Assembly (NCBI GenBank): GCA_034211115.1
Contig: JAXHTH010000076.1
Span: 1 to 13,587 of the forward strand
Source of the DNA: JAXHTH01 sp034211115
GTDB taxonomy: Bacteria > Planctomycetota > Phycisphaerae > Phycisphaerales > SM1A02
Direction of reading: 5' to 3'
DNA length: 13,587 bases
The notes under the pieces were generated by a model. The model saw only the letters and a program-made list of their open reading frames with translations. It was not told the origin of the DNA and did no database searches. Each line of letters opens with the position of its first letter. Positions within the stretch are counted from its first letter, which is position 1. The position numbers and the translations under genes are program-made. Positions 1 to 5,392 of the stretch are shown here, piece by piece.

Positions 1-65
1 GAAAAAAACGAGGCGGTCGGCATATTAATAGAAAAAGCGGCCTGGCAACAAAAATAAACCACACC

Positions 66-90
66 CGGGGCCGGCCTCACACCGGCCCCG
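66..90. other. Perfect 9-bp hairpin in the leader of the element's first gene
   Basis: CGGGGCCGG pairs perfectly with CCGGCCCCG across a 7-nt loop. On the + strand only a short GTTTT follows, about 8 nt after the stem. On the minus strand a T-rich tract (TTTATTTTT) follows after about 7 nt. It could be a terminator for a gene to the left, an attenuator for the + strand genes or a protein-binding site. An AT-rich tract (TATTAATA near 23-30) just upstream could contain a + strand -10 element, but no convincing -35 is seen. Confidence 0.4.
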
Positions 91-159
91 ATTCCACGTT
101 TTCGGCCTGGTATTCCTTCGGGGCCGCATCGGCCCTGAACGGAAAGGCAGGTGTCACGA

Positions 160-378
160 ATGACGACCAGACCAATTGCGAAGCTCCGAACGCCCGGCGT
201 GCTGGCGGCGGACCTGGACGTGCCGCTGCATCGCGTGCTGTACATCCTACAGACGAGAGACCACATTCGGCCGTCGGCCCGAGCCGGCCGTTTCCGGCTC
301 TATGACCGCGAGGCGGCGGCTCTGATCCGCCATGAGTTGAACGCCACCGACGCCCGGCGGGCAAGGGGCCGGCGATGA
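160..378 (+). CDS. Small winged-helix (MerR-like) DNA-binding protein
   Basis: A 72-residue protein almost entirely made of one MerR/excisionase-type winged helix, about residues 9-56. The order is a helix-turn-helix (GVLAADLDVPLHRVLYIL), a wing containing RAGRFRLYD, then an alanine-rich helix. The tail is basic (RRARGRR). An in-frame GTG lies three codons upstream at 151, but ATG 160 is preferred because AGG at 148-150 sits at a usual spacing. The stop overlaps the next start (ATGA), so the two are probably translationally coupled. Being the first gene after the AT-rich leader, it could be the element's regulator or an accessory replication protein; this is inferred from position only. Confidence 0.7.
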   Translation: MTTRPIAKLRTPGVLAADLDVPLHRVLYILQTRDHIRPSARAGRFRLYDREAAALIRHELNATDARRARGRR

Positions 379-608
379 CCGATCGAGCGCCGAAGCCCGC
401 CGCCCCGGCCGAGCCCGGCCCGCCCTGCCTGGCCCTGCGACCGAAGGACGCCGCGAAGGCGATCGGCATCTCGGAACGCAAGTTGTGGGCGCTGACCAAC
501 GACCGCAGCTCCGGCATTCCTCACGTCAAGCTCGGGGCGGCGATCGTGTACCCGGTCCGTGAGCTGATGGACTGGCTGCGGCAGCAGGCTGAGGGGGGCG
601 CGCGATGA
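375..608 (+). CDS. Small helix-turn-helix protein, AlpA/excisionase-like
   Basis: A 77-residue protein. After a proline- and alanine-rich start (residues 1-20) comes a winged helix: LRPKDAAKAIGISERKLWAL as the helix-turn-helix, a wing around PHVKLGAAIVYP, then the helix VRELMDWLRQQ. This is the usual layout of AlpA/Xis-type proteins, which bind DNA to bend att sites or control integrase-linked genes. It overlaps both neighbours by ATGA, and GAGGGGGG near its end is the ribosome binding site of the next gene. That places it in one operon with a replication-like gene, so a role in copy control or transcription is as likely as excision. A second excisionase-type gene lies next to the integrase. 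Confidence 0.75.
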   Translation: MTDRAPKPAAPAEPGPPCLALRPKDAAKAIGISERKLWALTNDRSSGIPHVKLGAAIVYPVRELMDWLRQQAEGGAR

Positions 609-1570
609 GACCTAACGCGCAGTCCCCCCCTGATCGTCCACGCCGTGTCGTAGCCGGAGCCGGCTATGGCCGCGTGCCCCGTCAGATCATCACCGAGCGG
701 AGGCTCAGCAAGATCACCGGCTCGGCGGCAAAAGTCTATCTGGCCCTCTGCGCCCACGCGGATCGACAGTGGACGGCGCGACCGGGGCTCGCCACCCTCG
801 CCCGTGCGACCGGCTTGGACAAGAGCACGATCGCCCGGGCGGCAAGATCCCTTGAGGAGGCTGGACTGATACGGCGGCGAACCGGCGGAGGTCAGCAGCG
901 CACCACGCGCTATGCGATCCTGCTGAACTGTGACGCTGGTGCGACAGTACCCGGAGGCGCCAACGGTTGCGAAGCTGCAACAGTTGCAGCGGGGCAACCG
1001 TTGCGGGACAGGCGCCGAACTGTCGCATCTCAGGCCCCGAACAGTTGTCCCACGGCGACAGGAACACACATGAACAGACATGAACAGCAGCAGGTCGCCA
1101 CCACGGCAACTGCTGCGGGCGGACTTGCTGCTGCTGACTCTGCCGCCCCCGGAAGGGCAGATTTGCGCGTGGCGCTCGAGGATGCCGGGATCGGCGAGCC
1201 GCCGCTGAGCGAGCTGGCCGCTGACCCGAACCTGACGCCCAGCGATGTCCGCCGCCTTGACCGCGCGGCGCGGTCCCGCGTCCCTCCGAGAGGAGCCGGA
1301 GCGATAGTCAATGATCTTCGAGCCCTGGCATCGCGATTACGACGCGACCGGGCACGCGAGCAGCATCACGGCCGTGAGGTTGCAGCTCACCAGCGTGCGA
1401 CACACGCCGCTCTCGACGAGTTGCGGAACGCCGGTGCACTTGATTCGGCGCTCGCCGAGGTTGTCGCCGGTGCGCCGCCGAGCACTGAGAGGCGATGGGG
1501 CTGCCCGCCAGATCCGTACGCGCACAGCGATCTCGCCCAGCGCGTTCTCGCCGCGGCGGCCCATCGATGA
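605..1570 (+). CDS. Winged-helix protein resembling a phage/plasmid replication initiator
   Basis: A 321-residue protein in three parts. Residues 28-107 form a winged helix of the kind found in phage replication (lambda O-like) and RepA-like proteins: VYLALCAHAD, then TLARATGLDKSTIARAARSL, then the wing EEAGLIRRRTGG. Residues 108-180 are a low-complexity linker rich in A, T, G and Q. The C-terminal part (185-321) is helical and includes GAIVNDLRALASRL, which resembles motifs in replication proteins that contact a helicase or loader. The linker-coding DNA carries regularly spaced CAACNGTTG sites, as lambda O carries its origin iterons between its two domains. Replication initiation is therefore the best guess. 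A transcriptional regulator binding its own gene is the alternative. The start is set by a strong GAGGGGGG and the ATGA overlap. Confidence 0.65.
   Translation: MRPNAQSPPDRPRRVVAGAGYGRVPRQIITERRLSKITGSAAKVYLALCAHADRQWTARPGLATLARATGLDKSTIARAARSLEEAGLIRRRTGGGQQRTTRYAILLNCDAGATVPGGANGCEAATVAAGQPLRDRRRTVASQAPNSCPTATGTHMNRHEQQQVATTATAAGGLAAADSAAPGRADLRVALEDAGIGEPPLSELAADPNLTPSDVRRLDRAARSRVPPRGAGAIVNDLRALASRLRRDRAREQHHGREVAAHQRATHAALDELRNAGALDSALAEVVAGAPPSTERRWGCPPDPYAHSDLAQRVLAAAAHR
925..1047. repeat. Iteron-like array, consensus CAACNGTTG, inside the replication-like gene
   Basis: Three exact CAACNGTTG sites lie at 961-969, 978-986 and 995-1003, with centres exactly 17 bp apart. The middle one extends to a 17-bp palindrome, GCTGCAACAGTTGCAGC (974-990), and the third to GCAACCGTTGC. 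Weaker sites are GAACAGTTG (1039-1047), GAACTGTCG (1017-1025), CGACAGTAC (942-950) and GAACTGTGA (925-933). All centres are 929, 946, 965, 982, 999, 1021 and 1043. Because 17 is not a multiple of 3, the copies are read in different frames and encode different amino acids, so the repetition is at the DNA level. Likely a replication origin or operator. Confidence 0.65.
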
Positions 1571-1760
1571 GCTTTCCTTGGGAGGATTCTTGATTGCCCA
1601 CTGACGCGATCCCCATCACTTCCCCGGGCGGACTCGGGGTCCTTTCCCGCAGGGGTCTAGGCGCGGGTTACGTTGATCGCGTAGGAAGCGCGCAAATTGA
1701 TCGGCAAAGTTTAGTCGTGCGCTCGCCGCGTCGTGCGCCGAATCGTACCCGGAGGGAGCG

Positions 1761-2381
1761 ATGATCGCCCTCGCGCCAGTCATGCCGAAGCTCATCAAGA
1801 CAAAGCGAGCCCTGGCCGAACAGCTCGGACGGCCCTACACGACCGTCCTAACGTGGTTGCAGCGCGACGACTTCCCGTTCAAGCGCGATCCGCCCTGGCG
1901 GACCGATACGGTCGCGAAGATCGCGAGATGGGTGAGTGAAACGATCGACCCGGATGGCACCGGCGCGTACGCGACCATGCGCGACAACTCAACAACGCAA
2001 CCGCAATCGTCGGACGACGAGGCCGATCTCGATCCTCGTGAATCGCTGCGCCGCGAAGTCGCCCGCCTCGATCCACTGAAGCTCGCCCGGTTCCACAAGT
2101 TGAAGCGCGAGACCGAGAAGCTCGGGCATCAGATCGGCATCCTCCAGGAACGCTACGTCGATCGGGACGCCGCACGAGCTGAGATCAGGGCGGTGATCCA
2201 CAACACGAAGACGGCTCTGCTGGCCGAGGCTCGTGCCTCAGCGGCGTCACTGGACTCGATGGGGCTCCTCACCAGCGGTGCAAAGCGCCGCGTGGAGCGG
2301 CTCCTCCTCGAGCGCATCGAAGCCATCTGCAATCGCTTCGCCGACGGCATGCACGCCGCCCTCGGCGATGACGAAACATAA
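1761..2381 (+). CDS. Nu1-like terminase small subunit homologue
   Basis: A 206-residue protein with the two-part layout of lambda Nu1-type small terminases. A helix-turn-helix sits at about 12-58 (KRALAEQLGRPYTTVLTWLQ, then DTVAKIARWV). An acidic linker (75-93) follows, then a long helical region (95-160) containing RLDPLKLARFHKLKRETEKL and the YVDRDAARAEI segment, which matches where Nu1 proteins turn into their oligomerisation region. In phages the small subunit recognises the packaging site and brings in the large ATPase-nuclease subunit. No large subunit follows here. The start has GGAGG five bases upstream. Small terminases without a large partner are a mark of SaPI-like satellites that redirect helper-phage packaging, but Nu1-like proteins also occur in decayed prophages. 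The family call is from pattern recognition. Confidence 0.65.
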   Translation: MIALAPVMPKLIKTKRALAEQLGRPYTTVLTWLQRDDFPFKRDPPWRTDTVAKIARWVSETIDPDGTGAYATMRDNSTTQPQSSDDEADLDPRESLRREVARLDPLKLARFHKLKRETEKLGHQIGILQERYVDRDAARAEIRAVIHNTKTALLAEARASAASLDSMGLLTSGAKRRVERLLLERIEAICNRFADGMHAALGDDET

Positions 2382-2425
2382 CCCCGCCCGCCGGCGACGG
2401 CAGGCATCTCGCGAAAGGATGCACT

Positions 2426-3100
2426 ATGACCACCTGGCACACCCTCGACCCGGACACGTTCTACACCGCTTTCCAACTCAATTCGCTGCTCGACATCCCC
2501 GAGCAGACCATCGAGGACGCGCGCAAGAACGGTCGTCTCGCCGGCACTACCCCCGCCGGCGGGCGATCCCTCTATCTCGGCGCGGACGTGAACAACTGGC
2601 TCGCGGCGTGTGCGCCCTCGCGCCCCAAGGCGCCCGCGCGCAGCACCTCGAGCGCGCCGGCACCGCTGCCCGGCCGGCGTGCCCCAACGACGAAATCCAC
2701 GCCGAAGGCGGCGACCGCCCCGCCGAGCGCTGCCGCGCAATTCGAGGATCGGGTGAAGCTGCGAATGCAGCGCGGCATGAGCCGGCGCGCCGCGGTCCGC
2801 GCGACGGCGACGGCCGATCCCGAGCTGCGCCGCGCGATGGTCGCCGAGGCGAACCGGGACAGGCCGCACGCTGCGATTCACCGCACCGCGACGACCGCTG
2901 TGGAGTCGGTCGGCAATGCCACGTCGCGCTGGAATTCGCTCATCAACGCCCAGGTGTCGCGCGGCGTGCCCCGCGGCGAGGGGGCGCGACGACTCACTCG
3001 CGCGGAGCCGGGGCTCCGCGCGGCCATGCTGCGCGAGGCGAACAGCGGCCGGCCGAAAGCCCGCATCCCCGGCGATCGTGGGCCGCGCCCGGCCGCCTGA
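2426..3100 (+). CDS. Winged-helix protein with a duplicated 44-residue C-terminal motif
   Basis: A 224-residue protein. Residues 5-60 form a winged helix (LDPDTFYTAFQLNSLLDIPE, then GGRSLYLGADVNNWLA) related in pattern to that of the next gene. A proline/alanine/threonine-rich linker follows (62-104). The rest holds two copies of a 44-residue unit, 106-149 and 169-212, which align without gaps and share about 16 identities; the clearest part is PxLRxAMxxEANxxRPxA. The unit resembles a short helical motif I associate with C-termini of phage capsid-assembly proteases and scaffolds (G-x-S-R-x-x-A followed by P-E-L), but this is a loose likeness. GAAAGGA at 2412-2418 is the ribosome binding site. 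The function is unknown. Confidence 0.7.
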   Translation: MTTWHTLDPDTFYTAFQLNSLLDIPEQTIEDARKNGRLAGTTPAGGRSLYLGADVNNWLAACAPSRPKAPARSTSSAPAPLPGRRAPTTKSTPKAATAPPSAAAQFEDRVKLRMQRGMSRRAAVRATATADPELRRAMVAEANRDRPHAAIHRTATTAVESVGNATSRWNSLINAQVSRGVPRGEGARRLTRAEPGLRAAMLREANSGRPKARIPGDRGPRPAA

Positions 3101-3242
3101 TCCCGTCTTTCGCCGCCGCGCGCGGCACGGACGCCCGCGCGGCGTTCCCTCATCTTCTAACGTTCGGAGACTTACACCATGCCCACCGCCCCCACGAAAC
3201 GATCGAAGCCCCCGGCCGCTCTCCAGAAACAGCGCGCAGCCC

Positions 3243-3248
3243 AGGAGG
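3243..3248 (+). promoter_or_regulatory. Strong ribosome binding site that decides the start of the 3257 gene
   Basis: A perfect AGGAGG lies 8 bases before ATG 3257. The in-frame ATG at 3179 has only a GGAG about 9 bases upstream and would add 26 low-complexity residues. The downstream start is preferred, but both may be used. Confidence 0.6.
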
Positions 3249-3256
3249 ACCGCGCA

Positions 3257-4105
3257 ATGTCCACAATCGAGCCGACCCCTGCACCGCCCCCGTCCGCCAG
3301 CGCGCCGCCACGGCCTGCCGGCGAGCCCACGCACGGCGTCGGCGCGCTCGATCTCATCGAGCCTGATCGGTGGTATCACCCGGATCGGGTCGAGCAGGAT
3401 CTCGGTCTTTCCCGGGGCACGCTGTCGCCTCACCGCCGCGACAAGCGGTACTTCTACCAGAGCAGCGGCGGGCGGCTCTTCGGCCAGAACATCCGAAACT
3501 GGCTCATCGGCGAGAAGTTCCAGTGCCGCGTCTCGGACGAGGCCGCGCGGATTCACAAGCGAATCCAGGCCACCCGGCCAAACGAAGCGAAGGCCACCGC
3601 GGCGCCGACGCCCGAGCCGGCTGCCCCGCGCGACATCGTGGAGCGTGCCGCGCAGATGCGCGGCCACGTTGATGAGGCCGCGGCGAAGCATTACGTCGAG
3701 CTCATCACCGCCGAGGATCACTCCGACGACGACGCGGCCGAGCTGATCGAGCTGATGCGAAAGCTCGGCATCAGCGACGAAAAGGCGCGTGAGCACGCCA
3801 ACGTCCTCGCCGAGCTGCGCGAGCTGGAGCCGAAGGTGGCGTCGATCGAGAAGCTAAGCAAAGAGCACGAGAGGGCCAACGCAACAGCCGTCGAAACACG
3901 CGACCGCCTGCGACCGAAAATCGAGGAGTTGCAGCGCGAGGTCGAATCCGCCCGGCGCGCCGTGTCGGCCGCGTCATCAAAGCTCCAGGCGGCGCGGCAT
4001 GCGGCATCGCGTGTCGGCTGGATCAAGCGCAACTACCCCGAGCTATTTCACGACCCGAAGCTGCTCGGCACGGAAGCGATGTCGAAGCCGACTGCGGCGG
4101 CGTAA
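3257..4105 (+). CDS. Winged-helix plus coiled-coil protein of the element
   Basis: A 282-residue protein of unrecognised function. A proline-rich start (1-25) is followed by a winged helix at 31-86: IEPDRWYHPDRVEQDLGLSR, then GGRLFGQNIRNWL. It shares the xEPD/LDPD opening, GGR-x-L and NWL positions with the preceding gene. A linker (105-125) leads into a long charged helical stretch (about 158-255) with heptad-like spacing, for example LAELRELEPKVASIEKL and IEELQREVESARRA, which probably forms a coiled coil. The end has IKRNYPELFHDPK. There is no signal peptide or membrane segment. The layout suggests a DNA-bound protein that oligomerises or docks on a partner through the coiled coil. An extra 26 residues would be present if ATG 3179 were used. 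Confidence 0.7.
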   Translation: MSTIEPTPAPPPSASAPPRPAGEPTHGVGALDLIEPDRWYHPDRVEQDLGLSRGTLSPHRRDKRYFYQSSGGRLFGQNIRNWLIGEKFQCRVSDEAARIHKRIQATRPNEAKATAAPTPEPAAPRDIVERAAQMRGHVDEAAAKHYVELITAEDHSDDDAAELIELMRKLGISDEKAREHANVLAELRELEPKVASIEKLSKEHERANATAVETRDRLRPKIEELQREVESARRAVSAASSKLQAARHAASRVGWIKRNYPELFHDPKLLGTEAMSKPTAAA

Positions 4106-4217
4106 CGAACCTCTGCGCCCGGCCCAGGCGGCCGCCTCCTGTCGGTCTACGCGCGATGTGTCGCAGGCATGCACCTCGCGCTGGGCCTGGGCATGCCCCC
4201 CGTCGGATTCGGCCGGC

Positions 4218-4236
4218 GGGGGGATTTCCCCCCCCC
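4218..4236. repeat. G6-ATTT-C9 homopolymer hairpin in an intergenic gap
   Basis: Six G and nine C flank ATTT, giving a 6-bp all-GC stem with a 4-nt loop, eight bases upstream of ATG 4244. It would leave that start with no clear ribosome binding site. It may be a translation block, a terminator without a T-tract, or a run whose length was misread. Confidence 0.4.
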
Positions 4237-4243
4237 TTCACGG

Positions 4244-5023
4244 ATGACCGACATGCAACACGAAGAGCGAATCGCCGTCCTGGAGTGCGAAGTCGAAGAT
4301 CTCCGCGCGCAGATCGCCAGGTGCAGCGCTGCGGATGATTCGCTGGGAGAGTCGATCCAGCACGCATGCGAGGCGATGGCGGAGCTCACCGCGCTCATCG
4401 CCCGCCAGCGCGAAGAGATTACCACGCGCCGCCTCACCATCATCGACGGCGAAGATCGCGCCGCCGGCGGCGTGACGGTCATCGACGGCGCGGCGCGGTT
4501 TATGAGCCTGGCCGCGGAGTGGAGCATGCGATCGTTTGGACTCCGACCCCGGACGGCGGGACGGACGGACATTCTCGCCCATATCACGAAGGACGGCCGA
4601 GGGGAGGATCGACCCCGACCCGATCGCAAGGACGGGGGAAATCTCGCCTCAGCCGTCGGCCCGATCGACGATGCGAGTATCGACCCCGGAACGCGACCAC
4701 GCCAGATCAAGCCCTCGCGGCCAGAGCGACGGCCGGCGAGCTTCCCGTGGGGACGCTCGGCCAAGGCGACTCAGCGGGCCGGCGGCCCCCCGAGACGCAA
4801 ATCACGGGCCGGCCAAGACTTGCGGCACCCGCTCTCGAAGTCGCGCCCGTGGACCTTGACGCACAGGCCCGGGCCGGTACTCTGGAGGCCGTCGGAACCC
4901 CTGCAAACCCGACGAAATCCAAGAGCTTCCCTGGGCGTGGCGCCCGTGCGTCGGTCACCCTTTTGCAGGGGTTCCGTGCCGGCCGCGGGTGCCACGCGCC
5001 AAGCGGAGAGGATCGATCGATGA
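4244..5023 (+). CDS. Coiled-coil protein of unknown function, 3' half uncertain
   Basis: From ATG 4244 the frame gives 259 residues. Residues 5-62 look like a coiled coil (HEERIAVLECEVEDLRAQI, then MAELTALIARQREEI). A short segment with two IDG repeats (RLTIIDGEDRAAGGVTVIDG) follows. Beyond about residue 105 the protein is rich in R, P and G and resembles nothing I know. By eye, third-position GC stays high to about 4890 and falls over the last 130 bases, where an 84-nt inverted repeat lies inside the frame. The stop overlaps the next start as ATGA, like other junctions in the element, which argues for the full length. The start is weak: no clear ribosome binding site, and ATG 4253 or 4169 are alternatives. 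Confidence 0.45.
   Translation: MTDMQHEERIAVLECEVEDLRAQIARCSAADDSLGESIQHACEAMAELTALIARQREEITTRRLTIIDGEDRAAGGVTVIDGAARFMSLAAEWSMRSFGLRPRTAGRTDILAHITKDGRGEDRPRPDRKDGGNLASAVGPIDDASIDPGTRPRQIKPSRPERRPASFPWGRSAKATQRAGGPPRRKSRAGQDLRHPLSKSRPWTLTHRPGPVLWRPSEPLQTRRNPRASLGVAPVRRSPFCRGSVPAAGATRQAERIDR
4893..4976. repeat. 84-nt nested inverted repeat upstream of the excisionase gene
   Basis: CGGAACCCCTGCAAA (4893-4907) and TTTGCAGGGGTTCCG (4962-4976) form a perfect 15-bp inverted repeat. Inside it, CCGACG (4909-4914) pairs with CGTCGG (4949-4954), and GGGCG pairs with CGCCC around TGG (4933-4945). The whole can fold into one long stem with stacked inner stems. No flanking target duplication or T-tract is present. 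It ends about 28 bases before the ribosome binding region of the 5020 gene. Confidence 0.7.
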
Positions 5024-5316
5024 CGGAGACCGCACCACATGACATGGTGGAGCAGGCCGCCGAAGCGCTCCCGCCCCTCGCCCGCGAGATTGCGCTCGAT
5101 CGCGCGATGCCGTTGCTCGTCCGCGCGCGTCAGGCCGCGCGGATGTGCGGCGTGGGCGAACGGACCTGGCGGCGGTGGCACGCCGCGGGCCTCGTTCCGG
5201 CGCCGGTGCGAGTCGGTGGCGCGGTGCTTTGGCGGGTGTCTGAGCTGGTCGCCTGGACCCAAGCCGGCGCGCCGTCGCGCGCGGAATGGGCGAGGCAGAG
5301 AGCGGGTGCCGCGTGA
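5020..5316 (+). CDS. AlpA/excisionase-type winged-helix protein
   Basis: A 98-residue protein. After an acidic helical start (1-30) comes a MerR-type winged helix: LVRARQAARMCGVGERTWRR, the WHAAGLVPAPVRVGGAVLW wing, then the helix SELVAWTQAG, and a basic end. Its place 76 bases before the integrase fits a recombination directionality factor, which binds near the att site and tips the integrase toward excision, or an AlpA-like regulator of integrase expression. ATG 5020 follows a purine-rich AGCGGAGAGGA and overlaps the previous frame's stop. No separate promoter is evident, but a large inverted repeat immediately upstream could control expression. Confidence 0.8.
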   Translation: MTETAPHDMVEQAAEALPPLAREIALDRAMPLLVRARQAARMCGVGERTWRRWHAAGLVPAPVRVGGAVLWRVSELVAWTQAGAPSRAEWARQRAGAA

Positions 5317-5343
5317 GCAGCTTCGCCGAGTGAGAATCAACCC

Positions 5344-5355
5344 GCGCCCGGGCGC
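5344..5355. repeat. 12-bp perfect palindrome between excisionase and integrase genes
   Basis: GCGCCCGGGCGC is a perfect palindrome in the 76-bp gap, 37 bases before the integrase ATG. It may be an operator or simply a GC-rich coincidence. Confidence 0.3.
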
Positions 5356-5392
5356 CGCGAGCCTCCGGGCACCTTCAACCTAGGACGGACTG

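Noticed and set aside
1..160. A left attachment site (copy of the tRNA-Gly 3' end) near the window start
   Set aside because: No segment resembling the T-arm and acceptor sequence was found by eye here or elsewhere left of 6808, so the element is taken to continue beyond the window.
1567..1593. An 8-residue open frame (MSFPWEDS) with an ATGA overlap at the end of the replication-like gene
   Set aside because: Too short to support as a gene; such overlaps arise by chance, and no matching second copy is present.
2153..3796. A 547-codon open frame on the minus strand
   Set aside because: It lies antisense to three plausible + strand genes, is dominated by R and G, shows no domain, and long antisense frames are expected in GC-rich DNA with G/C third positions.
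4893..4976. The inverted repeat as an integron attC site
   Set aside because: The arms lack the RYYYAAC/GTTRRRY core pair; the 3' arm reads GTTCCGT, and no integron integrase is present.
4366..5019. Upstream extension of the excisionase frame by about 218 codons
   Set aside because: Its first part is H/R-rich repeats typical of a shadow frame, third-position GC is lower than in the 4244 frame, and ATG 5020 has its own purine-rich ribosome binding region.
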